From Candidatus Mycoplasma haematohominis (GTDB taxonomy: Bacteria > Bacillota_I > Bacilli_A > Mycoplasmatales > Mycoplasmoidaceae), in NCBI RefSeq assembly GCF_902712995.1, contig NZ_CACTIB010000020.1, positions 1 to 64,000 of the forward strand: a DNA stretch of 64,000 nucleotides, read 5' to 3'. Positions 31,522-42,075 of the stretch are shown here, piece by piece. The translations under genes and the position numbers were made by a program. The notes below the pieces were generated by a model. The model had not been told where the DNA came from, did no database searches, and saw only the letters and a program-made list of their open reading frames with translations. Position 1 is the first letter of the stretch. Every line of letters begins with the position of its first letter.

Positions 31522-33936
31522 ATGATGAAGTATTTTTCTACTCTTTTGCCACCACCTAATTTGACTGGAGTGTTGCATCTGGGTCATATGTGGAATGCTA
31601 TTCTTCAGGATACTCTTATTAGGTATTACAGAGGTTTATTGGGAGAAGACAAGTGTTATTGAGGATATGGAGTAGATCATGCAGGGATATCTCTTCAGAT
31701 AAAGGTAGAGGAGGAGCTTAGAAAAAAGGGAATATCTAAGGATTCTTTGTCTAAGGAGGAGTTTGATAGGAAGTTATGGGAGTGAAAAGAATTGCATGAA
31801 GATAGGATAACTGAGCAATATTCTAGATTAGGTTATCTATTGCCATTTGACGAGAAGAGATTTACTTTGGATGAGAAATCTAAGGAGTATACCCTTTCAG
31901 TTTTTAGGAGATTGTATGAAGAGAAGTTGATATATAGAGCAGAGAGATTGGTTAATTGGGATACTACGCTTAAGACAGCTATTTCTGATGCTGAAGTAGA
32001 TTATGTAAAGACTAACGGGAAGCTTTATACGATTAAGTATCAGGTAGAAGGAGAGGATTCTTATATAGAAGTATCTACTACTAGGCCAGAGACTATATTA
32101 GGGGATGTAGCAGTGTTTGTTCATCCTGAGGATGAGAGGTATGTTCATTTGATAGGAAAGAATGTTCTTATACCTATTATTGATAAATCTATACCTGTTA
32201 AGTCTGATACTTATATTGATATTTCTTTTGGTACAGGGGTTATGAAGTGTACTCCTGCTCATGATTTCAATGATTATGAGTTAGGAAGCAAGTATGGTCT
32301 GGATTTAATAGAGGTATTTGATTCTGATTTAGTTGTTAAGTTAGATCCTTACAAAGGATTGCATAGGGATAAAGCTAAAGAGTTGATAGTTAAGGAATTG
32401 TTGGATAAGGGGTTGGTGACTATAGTTGATTATTCATCTAATGTTTCTTATTCTTCAAGGAGTAAGACTGTTATTGAGCCTCTTTTGAGTAAGCAGTGGT
32501 TTGTTAAGAGTTCTGAGTTGGCTAAGAGAGCATTGAAGTTTTGAAGAAAAGATTTTTCTTCTATGGAGGTAACTAAGAAATCTAAGAATGATGAGTTGGT
32601 TTTTATGTTTGAGAATATGAAGGATTGATGTATATCTAGACAGTTGGCGTGGGGGATAAAGATACCTGTTTATTTGAATGATTTGACTAATGAGCATTCT
32701 TTAGAAAAAAGAGAAGGTTTGAGGGAATCTGAGGATGTTTTGGATACCTGGTTTTCTTCTTCCCTTTGGCCTAATATAGTGTTTCATGGTAGGAGGGACA
32801 TGTTGCCTTTATCTGTTCTTATTTCTGGAAAAGATATTTTGTTTTTCTGAATAGCTAGGATGATATTTATGTCTGTTTATTCAGAAGGGTTGTTACCCTT
32901 TAAAAAGATATTTCTTCATGGATTGGTTTTGGATAGCAAGAATAGGAAGATGTCTAAGTCTCTTAATAATGGGATAGATCCTTTAGTTTTGATTGATAAG
33001 TATTCACATGATGTTGTTAGATTATTTTTTTTGGGCAATACTCATGAGGATGGGAATATTTCTTTCTCTGAGCAGAAGTTGGATTATTATGCTAGGTTGG
33101 TTAAGAAGTTTGAGAATGCTGCTGTTTTTGTGGGACAGAAATTGGAGAAGTTGGATGTAAATGAGATTAGACAGGAGAGTTTGAATTCTAGTGAGAAGGC
33201 TATTTTTAAGAATTTTTTGGAGTTGAAGGAAAAACTTAAGGTTCATTTTGAGTCCTTTGAGTTTTCTTTTGTGGTTAAGGAAATAGAGAGATTTCTTAGA
33301 GATGATTTCTGTGGTACTTATTTGGAGATGTACAAGTATTGGGAGGTTAATAACAAAAATAATTTAGTTTTCTTATCTGCTCTTTGAAAGGAATTTATTT
33401 CTTTAATTAGTTCTGTTATTCCTGATTTTTCAAGTGGTATTTCATGTAAGTTTCATTCTGCTTCTCTTTCTGATTGGAGTCAGGATATTTCCCTAGATCC
33501 TCTTATATTTTGGTTTGAAGACTACTTTAAGTTTCATAGGTCTATCAGGAATAAATTAGCTATGCCTAAGAGTTATGAGATAAAGGTTAGGTTGTTTAGT
33601 GTTTTGGATGTTTCTTCAGATGAAATAAATAGTTCTCTTGCTTCTTTAGGACATAGGTTTTTAGGGTTAGAGAATGATGAGAGAAGGGCAAATGAAAGTG
33701 AGATTAGTGTTAGACATTCTAGTTTTGTAACTTATGTTGATATAGGTAAGGAATGGGTTGATAAATATAGGTTGATAATAGAAGAAGATAAAAAAAAGAT
33801 ACAACAAGAGATTGTTTTTTTTGAAAGACAAATAAATAAATTTACTTTTCAGACCCCTGAACATATAAGGCAGGAGTCAATTGATAAACTAGAGGAGAAT
33901 AAGAAAGCTTTAGAGTTTTTAAATAAGAGTTATTAG
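31522..33936 (+). CDS. valS: Valyl-tRNA synthetase
   Basis: An 804-residue class I synthetase for tRNA-Val. The protein begins almost at the HIGH motif: PPPNLTGVLHLGHMW starts at residue 10. The roughly 30-40 residues that usually precede it are missing, and no upstream start codon precedes an in-frame stop. The editing domain (TTRPETILGDVAVFVHPED), KMSKS loop (KMSKSLNNG, about 476) and C-terminal coiled coil are present. In-frame TGA codons are Trp. It is the last conserved gene before the paralog island. Confidence 0.94.
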
Positions 33937-33939
33937 ATT

Positions 33940-34422
33940 ATGGATCCAGTAAAGGGAGCAGTTGGTGCGGGAGTGGGAGTTTTAGCAATAGGGGGAGGAT
34001 ACGGAGTAAGTACTCTTTTTAAGGTTCCTGATGCTTCTTCTCTAGAAAAGTTTTTGGGGAGTAATAGTAGTCAGTCTAGTACTTATCCTAATGATAAGTT
34101 TGGTTGAAAGAATAAGGCAAAGTTAATTGCTGCTTTTGATTCTGGAAATCAGAAAAGATGGGAGTATATATACGATAAGATTCTTAAGCCTATGCAAACA
34201 GCTAGTGATGCGACTACACAACTGAATTCTATTTTTCAGTCAACTGCTGTGACTAAGGGTTATGCTGCTTCAAGTTCTGAAACTGGAGCCGCTAATGCAT
34301 TAAATAAAGTTTGTGATGATCAGTATAAAGAGAATGATCCTACTGAGACTACGAAAAAATCTAATATTTGGAAGTTTTGTTCCTTTGATGGTGTTGTTCC
34401 AGCAACTGTATCAGCAGGATAG
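33940..34422 (+). CDS. Island paralog 1, one module
   Basis: 160 residues. The glycine-rich N-terminal membrane segment (5-27) starts MDPVKGAV. One module follows: FGWKNKAKLI at 54-63, no WW pair but W74, then LNKVCDDQY (Cys125) and IWKFCSF (Cys147). The chain stops soon after the first-module VPATV segment, where two-module paralogs continue, so it is effectively a first half. It begins 3 bases after valS, so it may ride on the valS transcript. No homologous function is known to me; a surface-exposed, N-terminally anchored protein is an inference. Confidence 0.8.
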
Positions 34423-34425
34423 AAA

Positions 34426-35229
34426 ATGAGTTTAGCTAAAGGAGCTGCCGGATTAGGGGCAACAGCATTAGTAATAACTGGAGGAGTTGGAGGTTACTAC
34501 TTTTTTAGTGGCGTGCCTGCATGTTCAGTTATTTCTGCAAACACTACTACTTTTTCTAGTTATTCTAGCAAATATGGTCACTTTTATGGCGATTATTTAG
34601 TTGACCCTAATAAGTTAGATGGAGATAACAATAATTCAAGTTGATGAACATGGGCATATGGAGTGTTTACTTCTGTAGGAAAAGAAAATGTCGGAGAAAA
34701 GTTTAAGTCTGTTGAAAAGTCTTTTAGTTCTGCTGAATCAGATGCAACAAAAGCTTTAAATAAGGTTTGTGATTCTGCTTATAAAGCTGAAATTGCTAAC
34801 GTGACAAGCACTAAACCTGCATCAACAGACACAACCAAGTTTTGAGAAGAAGATGTTTGAAAGTTCTGTTCTATATCTCCATATAGAGCTAAACCTATTC
34901 TCTTATCTTCTTCTCAAGATGGTTCAGACAAAAGTTTGATAGATAGTAAAAATTCAGGAAAATTTGGCGCAACTCATAAAGATAAATTGGTTTCTACCAA
35001 AGACTATAAAAATCAATGATTTTGAGACTTAAAAGAAGAACAGCTTAAAAAGGAAACTGTTGCTGAACCGGAAAGTACTGAAAAAAATATTTTCAAATTA
35101 ATGAAGAAGAACAAAAGATCAGTTAGAGATACTTGTCAAGATGCTTATCTTTTGGGCACTTCAGATAACGATGGTAAAGCCACAGATGCTGAATTAAAGA
35201 AATATTGTTTTTTAGAAAAGACTAGTTAG
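34426..35229 (+). CDS. Island paralog 2, two modules, subfamily A
   Basis: 267 residues. Membrane segment 4-28. Module 1 spans about 50-150: KYGHFYGDYLVDP, WW at 73-74 encoded TGATGA, Cys115 and Cys148. Module 2 spans about 180-262: KFGATHKDKLVST, WFW at 198-200, Cys237 and Cys261. The tail ELKKYCFLEKTS defines subfamily A, shared with the genes at 53866 and 57000. It starts 3 bases after the preceding gene. Confidence 0.82.
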
Positions 35230-35243
35230 TAATAGATTAAGTT

Positions 35244-35720
35244 GTGGATCCATTAAAAGGCGCAGTTGGTGCTGGAGCGGTGGCTTTAATAGTAGCAGGA
35301 GGAGTAGGAGCTGCTTATATAAATAATGAACCAACTGCCTTTACTTTATCTTCTAAAGAAATTGGAACAGTTAGTTTTACTAATGGAAATATTGGCAACA
35401 TAGAGGCTAATAAATCTAAGTTGGTTGCAGATCACGAGAAGAATAAGGATTGATTTAATTGAGTTTATAAGAACAAACTTTCATATGCAAAGGAAGCAAA
35501 AGAAGGAGAGGCGTCTAAGTTATCAACCGAATTTCAAGCTGTTACTGAAGGATACGGAACAGGAACTACTACGTCTTTAAATAAGGTTTGTGATGCTGCT
35601 TATAAAAAAAACAAGACTGATTTTGAAGGCAATAATGAGCCAAACAAGGTTAAATATAAGGCCGATGTTGAGAAATTTTGTATTTATAAAGAATCTGGTC
35701 AGTTAGATTTAGGAAGTTAA
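35244..35720 (+). CDS. Island paralog 3, one module
   Basis: 158 residues from a GTG start. Membrane segment 6-25. A single module has NKSKLVADHEKNKDW, W70 and W73, LNKVCDAAYKKNKTDF (Cys116) and VEKFC (Cys146). This module is strikingly like the second module of the gene at 57953, which carries NKSKLVADIEGNKGWW and LNKVCETAYKKDKTDF. That points to module transfer or to the gain or loss of one module. Gap to the previous gene 14 bp, to the next 1 bp. Confidence 0.8.
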
Positions 35721-35721
35721 T

Positions 35722-36489
35722 TTGGATCCATTAAAAGCAGCAGCGGTTGGCGGAGGTGCTTTGGCAATAACAGGCGGTGGCTATGGAGTTGCTACTTTAT
35801 TAGGAAAAGAACCTAGCAAGAAACACATAGTAAACAAAGGAACTGAAGGTAATTTAAGTTATGAATTTCAACATCATTTTGTAGATGCATCTGATGGAAA
35901 AAATGATAGTTGATGAAATTGATCCTATAAGAGTAGATATCCTTCTGATACCTCTCGTTTAAGTACTGAATTTAAGACTGGAGTTTCAAGTGGCTCTGAG
36001 TTGAAAAGTAAGTGTTTAACTGCTTATTCTCAAGTTGTGAAAACAAGTATTCATTCTGATACTAAAGAAGCAAATAAAACTCAGTATGAAAAAGACATTT
36101 GAACTTTTTGCTCTATAGAAGGCAAAAAACCTTTTACTATAGAAGAGGCAGAAATTGAAGAGAAAGAGTTTCAAACAGGACAAGCTAATGCTTCTAAATT
36201 AGGTGGTTCTAAGAAAGCATCTTTAATTTCTACAAAACATAAGGGAAATGATAAATTTTGAGAAATACAAGCACAAGCTTTTTTTGAAACAGGTGGTTTA
36301 GGAAGTAGAGCGACGGTAGATGGAGCAGGTTTTAAAGAGTTGAGCACATCAGCTGTAACGTATGCATCTAAAAAAACAACTTCAGAACTTAAAGAAGCTT
36401 GTAAAAATAGATATGCGGAGGACGTAGAAACTAATAAGGAAAAAGAAACACTTAGATTTTGTTCTTTACAGGGAGGCAAACAAGAATAA
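35722..36489 (+). CDS. Island paralog 4, two modules, subfamily B
   Basis: 255 residues from a TTG start. The membrane segment ends GGGYGVATLLG. Module 1 has FQHHFVDASDGKNDSWW (TGATGA) and ends IWTFCSIEGKKPFT. Module 2 has KASLISTKHKGNDKFWEIQ and ends ETLRFCSLQGG. The GxGFK-L and ETL+FCSL features are shared with the genes at 50349, 51186 and 54656 (subfamily B). Codon use and TGA reliance match its neighbours. Confidence 0.82.
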
Positions 36490-36498
36490 TTAACAAAT

Positions 36499-37287
36499 AT
36501 GGTTCCCTTTTTTAAAGTTGGGTTTGCAGTTGTTGTTTTGGCAGCAACAAGTGTGGGAGGATACTATCTTTTCAATATGGAAACAGGAGAGAAAAAGTCA
36601 GCTATTCTTCTTTCTGAAAGACCATCTCCAGATTCTGTATATACATCAGATAAGTTTGGCGGAATCTATTCCATTTACATGGTTGATCCCAATAAAGCAG
36701 AGAATGAATGATGATGAAATCGTGTATATGAAAACTTAAAGAAAGATATTGCAGACAGCACAAAGAATACTAAGTTAAGTGATAAGTTTCAAAAAGGAAA
36801 AATTGATAAAGCTTATTCTTCAGTAGAAGACGGTAAAGCTTTAAATCATGTTTGTGATGCAGCTTTTAAATCTACTCCTGATTCGTTAAAAACTCCAGCG
36901 AACTACGAAGAAAACGCTTGAACTTATTGCTCAATAGTTAACGCTAAATATATTTTTGTTACAGATAAATATACAGGTAAGTTTGGTTCTAAGCCGGAAC
37001 ACAAAAATAAGATTCTTTCTGTAGAAAATAACGATAATGATGCTTTCTGAACAGAAAGAAATAAACAGTTTTTTGGAGAAGCAGAAAAAGCTGGTTGAGG
37101 AGCTAAAGCTTCTGAAGGTTCAGAATTTGCAAAACTTTATAAAAAGAAATCAGAAAACAGTAGGGGAAATGACGATACTATCAAGAAAAAATGTAAAGAT
37201 GCTTATGACACACCTACGTCCGGAACACCCACAGTAAAAGATACAGATATAGAAAAATTTTGTTATTTAATTCCTAAGGACATTTAG
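36499..37287 (+). CDS. Island paralog 5, two modules, subfamily C
   Basis: 262 residues. The N-terminal segment (4-26) is less glycine-rich than in neighbours. Module 1 has FGGIYSIYMVDP then three consecutive Trp encoded by three TGA codons, LNHVCDAAF and AWTYCSIV. Module 2 has KNKILSVENNDNDAFW and ends DIEKFCYLIPKDI. The FCYL-x-P ending defines subfamily C. Last gene of the first run of five. Confidence 0.82.
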
Positions 37288-37362
37288 ATCTTTAAATGTT
37301 TAATGTGGCTTAAATAGCCATATTTATTGAATTTGTTATGGTGTTTTTCGTGTTCGGAAAGT

Positions 37363-37494
37363 ATGTTTGCATTTTTAAAGAGTAGTTTTGCAATTGTAAA
37401 TTTAGGATTGGCTTCCGCTTTTAGTTTTGGTTTGGTTCATGCAAATGAAAGATCTAATAAAGCTTCAACCACTTGCAGTTCTGTTGTTAGATAG
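37363..37494 (+). CDS. Possible small membrane peptide
   Basis: 43 codons from ATG encode a Lys residue, a hydrophobic stretch (about 8-27) and a short polar tail ending STTCSSVVR. It looks like a signal/anchor peptide and could be a remnant of a paralog N-terminus. No Shine-Dalgarno sequence and no homology that I can name. Confidence 0.3.
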   Translation: MFAFLKSSFAIVNLGLASAFSFGLVHANERSNKASTTCSSVVR

Positions 37495-37545
37495 GCTACT
37501 TGATTTTTATTTATTTGGGGATTTTGTCGGATTTTTAAGGGTAGT

Positions 37546-37605
37546 TAATTAAAAGAAGAAAGTTGATTAGTAATCAGAAGAGTAGCAATTCCCTTCTTTT
37601 AATTA
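37546..37605. repeat. 13-bp inverted repeat with nested hairpin
   Basis: TAATTAAAAGAAG at 37546-37558 is the exact reverse complement of CTTCTTTTAATTA at 37593-37605. The 34-base spacer holds a second hairpin, TGATT-agt-AATCA (37564-37576). It lies between the small peptide and the membrane protein gene at 37643. It could be a bidirectional terminator or a protein-binding site. Confidence 0.6.
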
Positions 37606-37642
37606 GACTCTTTATTAAAGTAGGCAGTTTTTAAAAGTTGTA

Positions 37643-38104
37643 ATGGCAAAATTTGATGTTTCAGAGGATGGCCGTATAGATAGCTTAGAAAACAAGATAT
37701 CTTTTTTAAAAACTGTCTGAATTGTAGAGTTTTCTGCTTTTGTTGTTGCATCAGTTTCTTATTTGTTAACAACACTATTCAGCGCAATCTTTTTGATAAT
37801 TTTTGTTTTGTCAGGGTTTGTATTAGTTGTTTCTTGAGTTATTGATGTTTTTCGCTGTTTTACTTTAATTTCTGATATTTATGCTTTTGCAGTTGTAAAT
37901 AGAGGCTTTAGCATGCCATTTTTCTATGCCTTTGAAAAGAGTTGTAAGCATTTGAAATTTGTTTTGCTGTTTTATCTATTAGGTTCAATGATTCCTCTTT
38001 TGTGAATTATTTCTTTTTGTTATAAATTTTTGTTTTTTGGTTCTTGGCAAGCTTTATTCAGATTAATTGAGGGTAGTTCTCCCGAGAAAACTAGTTTGTT
38101 TTAG
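37643..38104 (+). CDS. Small integral membrane protein, unknown
   Basis: 153 residues with three TGA codons read as Trp. A polar N-terminal 22 residues precede hydrophobic segments near 27-45, 47-68 and 114-135. It does not share the paralog modules. I recognise no family. It lies alone between the first paralog run and a minus-strand gene whose stop codon is 18 bases away (convergent). Confidence 0.55.
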
Positions 38105-38122
38105 GTTTGGTAATTTAAGAAC

Positions 38123-38458
38123 CTAAGAAGAACGATTGGGTTTTTGTTTCATTTTTTCCTGTAATTCTTTTCTTTGAAAACAAACCTCGTTTATGTCTTG
38201 AGCTCGTTTTTTGTTTTGCTCTGCATCTTCTTCCTTTACTTCTGAAAAATTTCTTTTGTAACCGTCTGTTTTTATTCAGACTCCGCACATACCGTCTAGA
38301 ACTTCATTTAAAAAGCCGACATCGTCTGCTTTGTTTTGATCTCACTCTCATTTCTTTTCGGGAGTAAACACTCCACCGAGAGACAAGCCAGCTACTATTG
38401 TTGAAACAGAAGCGACAGAAGAACTAATTAATGTAGGTGTTGTTAAAGCAAGTTTCAT
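38123..38458 (-). CDS. Small anchored protein on the minus strand, distant relative of 39276 and 39874
   Basis: 111 residues, with three TGA codons as Trp. A hydrophobic segment (about 9-31) is followed by KKWEWDQNK, MCGVWIKTDGY near 57-67 and INEVCFQRKE near 92-101. The C-terminal -EVCF-x-K/R- element matches KDVCFKK and KEVCFAK at the ends of the plus-strand genes 39276 and 39874, so I group them. Its own promoter must lie in the 38459-38789 spacer. Confidence 0.6.
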
Positions 38459-38789
38459 AAAGAAAGGAATGTGTTCAAAGAATTATAGAAATTTCATATT
38501 TGGTCTTATTAGTAGTGGTTTTTGGCGGGTTTAAGTTATGCAAGATAAAGAATTAAAAAAACTTTGTTCGCGGTAGTAAGTATGCCTTCCATTTTTCATC
38601 TATTTTTGAGCCAATTTTTAGCTATTTTTTTAATTATTTATCATCTGTAGAGGAGAGAAAAAATTAAATTTTGTTTGAATATTGGTTTACATGTTTTTTA
38701 GAAATACATATTTAGGAAAGTAGTTACTCAAATTGAGAAAAAGTATCTTTTTTAAGCTTCTCTACGGAGGCGTTTAATTTTTTATTTCG
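38459..38789. other. 331-bp divergent spacer
   Basis: No gene is supported here; the longest short frame is about 22 codons. It separates the minus-strand gene at 38458 from the plus-strand gene at 38790 and should contain both promoters. It holds a GGAGG near 38766-38770 and a 12-mer (38758-38769) repeated at 62314-62325. Confidence 0.5.
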
Positions 38790-39272
38790 TTGGAACCTTT
38801 AGTTAAATCCTTAATAGGTGTAGGTTTTTTTGCAGTTTCTGGTTGTTTTACGGCAGGACTTTTTGCTGACGAGATTAACACTTACAAAGTTGCATGAAAT
38901 AACGAGAAGGGAGTTTATGAAAAGACTTATTTAGATACAAGCAAGTATCAGAGTTTTTATAAAACTGCTAAGGAAAAAAAGAAAGAATATATAGGTCATG
39001 ATGAGAAGAAGATTACTGACATATTGATTGATATGACTCATGAAGAGTTAGAGCAAATATGGAAGCAGTTGAAGTTGAGCGGAACTACTCAATATACAGC
39101 AGGAACAAGCGATGATGATTATCAGAGCGTTAGGAAAGTTGCTTCTGAAATAGCTTTCAGATGCGAACTTTGAGCAAATGGAAAAAATAATTCAGCTGAT
39201 TACAACAAATTCGAGAAATTTTGTACTTTAGATTTGGATTCTGTTTCTTGGGATGCTGATGCTACTACCTAG
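38790..39272 (+). CDS. Distant one-module paralog, Trp-poor
   Basis: 160 residues from TTG. A hydrophobic segment (about 5-24) contains a Cys at 18. The body is helical and lysine-rich, then VRKVASEIAFRCELW and FEKFCTLD near the end resemble the C..AY/W-K-FCS end of the island modules, while the FG-LV-WW front half is unrecognisable. GGAGG lies 19 bases before TTG; an in-frame ATT (38784) is closer to it. The next gene starts 3 bases after its stop. Confidence 0.6.
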
Positions 39273-39275
39273 AGA

Positions 39276-39761
39276 ATGTCTTCAAATGTTTTAACTTTTG
39301 TTTTAGGTGGAGTATTTATTGCTGTTTTAAGTGGTAGTAGTTACTTTTTAGGGAAGAAAATCAAGGAAGAGTTGAATCATGAAGTAGAAAGAACAGTTAG
39401 AGCACCAACATTTTTATTGCATTCTGAAGAAGATTCTGATATTAAGAATAGAAAAGAATACATAGGAAATGATGTTGGGAAAGTTAAGAAGTTATTAGAG
39501 AACGCTAAAGGAAATTTAAGCAGAGACGCAGTCCACTATTTGAACACTCTTAAGGCTAGATGAAATGGCATGAATGGAGAAGCTAGACCTGATATAGACA
39601 AAATCAATTCTTTTAATAATCTTGATGATGTATCAGATTACATCACAAAATGATGTAAGAGAACTTCAAAAAAGACTTTGGTTTCTGTTCAGTTAGATGA
39701 GAGAACTGCAGAGGGAAAAAGATGAGGGATTTTTAAGGATGTTTGTTTCAAGAAAATCTAG
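39276..39761 (+). CDS. Short anchored protein, LSGSSYFLG subfamily (copy 1)
   Basis: 161 residues. The hydrophobic start VLGGVFIAVLSGSSYFLG (about 9-26) is nearly the same as in the gene at 39874. The body is polar and helical, followed by ITKWCKRTSKKT and a terminal IFKDVCFKKI. TGA codons are Trp. It lacks the FG/LV/WW module front. Function unknown. Confidence 0.65.
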
Positions 39762-39873
39762 ATTGCAAAAGGTTTAAGTTGCTTATTTAATTTAGATTTA
39801 ACAAATTAGAAAGTTGGCTATTGATCAGAGAAAGAGAGGTGTTTGTAAGATATTTAAAAAATAAAAGTTTGAT

Positions 39874-40374
39874 ATGGCTTCAACTGCTTTAACTCTTGTA
39901 TTAGGAGGAACTGCTATTGCTATCCTTAGTGGCAGCAGTTATTTTCTTGGCACACAGTTCAGTTGAGAAACTGGAATGTCAAGAGTAGATAGCAATAAGA
40001 CAACTTTCTTTTCTATAGCTTTATCAGATGAGAAAATGCATGGGAAAGAGTATGTTGGAGGCAAGGATCAAGATGATAACAACTCTGTAGATAAGTTAAT
40101 AAAAAATTACAACCAAAAAAACAATGACTATAGAGCAGCTTTGAAAAAGAATTGAGGGAGTATGAATCTCAAAGATTCTGAAAATAAGAAACCTGAAGAT
40201 GATTTGGACAGTTTATTTCCTAATGATGGAACTTCTCCTGTCTTGAGTGATAAGCAAACCGCAGTAGCTGATTTCACAAAAGCATGATGTAAGTCAAGAA
40301 AGAATAGAACATGAAAAACGGAGAAACAATCAGATTTAAATGTTTTTAAGGAGGTATGCTTTGCTAAAGAGTAA
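39874..40374 (+). CDS. Short anchored protein, LSGSSYFLG subfamily (copy 2)
   Basis: 166 residues. The membrane segment LVLGGTAIAILSGSSYFLG and the tail FTKAWCKSRKNRTW...VFKEVCFAKE mirror the preceding gene, showing tandem duplication with a diverged middle. HGKEYVGGKD near 52-61 corresponds to RKEYIGND in copy 1. Four in-frame TGA codons are Trp. Confidence 0.65.
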
Positions 40375-40509
40375 AGTTAATTTTTAATTCCTTATTTCTC
40401 CAAGACTTTATTCTTCCTCTTTGTTTTTTAGTGAATTATTGAATTTTTAAAAAAATAGCGGCTACATATTTATTAAAAGTACTGCTTATCATTTAAATTG
40501 ACTATTAAG

Positions 40510-40532
40510 GTCTGCTCTGAATAAAAGCAGAC
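40510..40532 (+). promoter_or_regulatory. Hairpin just upstream of the seven-gene paralog run
   Basis: GTCTGCT (40510-40516) pairs with AGCAGAC (40526-40532) around a 9-base loop, ending 10 bases before the ATG at 40543. It could be a leader hairpin or the tail of a terminator; no clear U-tract follows. Confidence 0.45.
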
Positions 40533-40542
40533 TTTCAAATTT

Positions 40543-41307
40543 ATGGATCCACTAAAAGCGGCAGCTGCGGCAGGTACTGGTGCAGTGTTATTGGGAGGAG
40601 GAGGTTGAGGATTGAGCATGGCGTTGAGTAATAACAGTATGCCTGATTATGTTCCTTTGACTAATCCTACTGGTACTTACTTTACAGACAACAAAGATTA
40701 CTTTGCGGCTGTAAATGGAAATGAAAATTGATGAAGATGATCTTATAAGAATAGATGATCAGTTAAGAAACCAACAACAGGTAAGTTTCAGAACGTTACT
40801 AGTGGAGATGGGGATAAAGATTCTATTAAGAAGGTTTGTGAAGATGCTTATACAAAGGGTACTGACGATATTTCAGCAAATGCTACAAATGATAAATATT
40901 TAGAGTCTGAGGTTTGATATTTCTGTTCTGCAGTTGAAGAGAAACCGAAGACTATTTCACAAGTTGCAGAGGAAAAGAAAATTTATGATGCGATAAACAA
41001 TTCTTATGGAAAGGAAAAAGCAAGCAATTTAGTTGCAGTAACTGGCAATGATTCTTTTTGATTAGAGCAAGAAAGATTATTTTTTAAAGAGGAAAACAAA
41101 AGTGATAGATCTGGAGCCAAGGCGTCTGAAACTGGAAACCCTTTATTTAGAAACTTATTTGCTAAAAGAAATAAAACCAGAGAAGAGCAAGACACTTTAA
41201 GGAATGCCTGTAAAGAAGCTTATAAGTCAAATAAAGATGAAAGCGTAGAAGGTAATAAAGTTCAGGAGGCGGATGTACTTAAGTTTTGTTCCGTTAAAGG
41301 TGAATAA
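40543..41307 (+). CDS. Island paralog, two modules, subfamily D
   Basis: 254 residues. Membrane segment with GGGGWGLSMAL (18-28). Module 1 contains YFAAVNGNENWWRWSYKNR (WW = TGATGA), KKVCEDAY and VWYFCSAVEEKPKT. Module 2 contains SFWLEQERLFFKE, RNACKEAY and VLKFCSVKGE. The YKNR and LEQERLFF elements recur in subfamily D genes at 46054, 47579 and 53059. First of seven tightly spaced genes (40543-45848). Confidence 0.83.
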
Positions 41308-41316
41308 TAATAGATC

Positions 41317-42075
41317 ATGTCAGCATTGATTAAAGCAGTAGCAGGCGTTCTTGTATTGAGCGGCTTTGCTGGAGGAGGTTATCTTATTTACGACTCTACA
41401 TTAAGAGTCGTTTATCCTCTGAGTTCTTTGGAGGGTTTTGCAACTAAATATCAGAATACTACTTTTGGAGGGAAGTATGGAAGATATATGTTAGATCCTG
41501 CAAGAAATAAAAATGCATGGAATGAAGCCTATAAAAGATGAAGCTCTTCTACGGCAACAAAGAGTGCTGAGTTCACTGGCAATGATAAGGTGACAGCAGC
41601 CTATCATGAATCTACAGCTACTGCTTTAAATAAAGTTTGTGAAGCTGCTTTTAATAAACAATCAACTGATGTTAAAAGCGGAACTAATACTAATTACGAA
41701 AATGATGTTTGGACTTACTGTTCGATAGTTAAAGAGAAACCTAAAACAATTTCAGAAAATACAAGTGAAACTTATACAGACGCTAAAATCGGAAGTTCTA
41801 AAAAGACAACTTTAGTTTCTACAGAATATTCAGGAAATAGTATTTTCTGAGATATTAGAAACGAAGAATTCTACTCATCTTCTGGATCTAGATCTGGAAA
41901 AGATTTAGATACAGCAAAATCAAAATCTAAGTTCAAGATCAAGTATGATGCTGGAAATAAATCCGAACATATAAAGGATATTTGTAAGGCCGCTTATTTG
42001 ACTGACTCATCAAATAATACTGAATATCCAAGTGATGATGTCGTTAAGTTTTGCACTTTAGATGGATCCAATTAA
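41317..42075 (+). CDS. Island paralog, two modules, subfamily E-like
   Basis: 252 residues. The membrane segment ends GGGYLIYDS. Module 1 has FGGKYGRYMLDPARNKNAW, where the WW pair is reduced to a single Trp, LNKVCEAAF and VWTYCSIVKEKPKT. Module 2 has KKTTLVSTEYSGNSIFW, KDICKAAY and VVKFCTLDGSN. Module 1 closely resembles that of the gene at 58802. Its last 14 bases overlap the start of the next paralog, so the GGATCC near its stop also encodes the next N-terminus. Confidence 0.82.

Noticed and set aside
255..33936. Apparent frameshifts and premature stops in ptsI, argS, valS, the permease and others
   Set aside because: All are in-frame TGA codons at conserved Trp positions. With table 4 the frames are continuous, so these are not pseudogenes.
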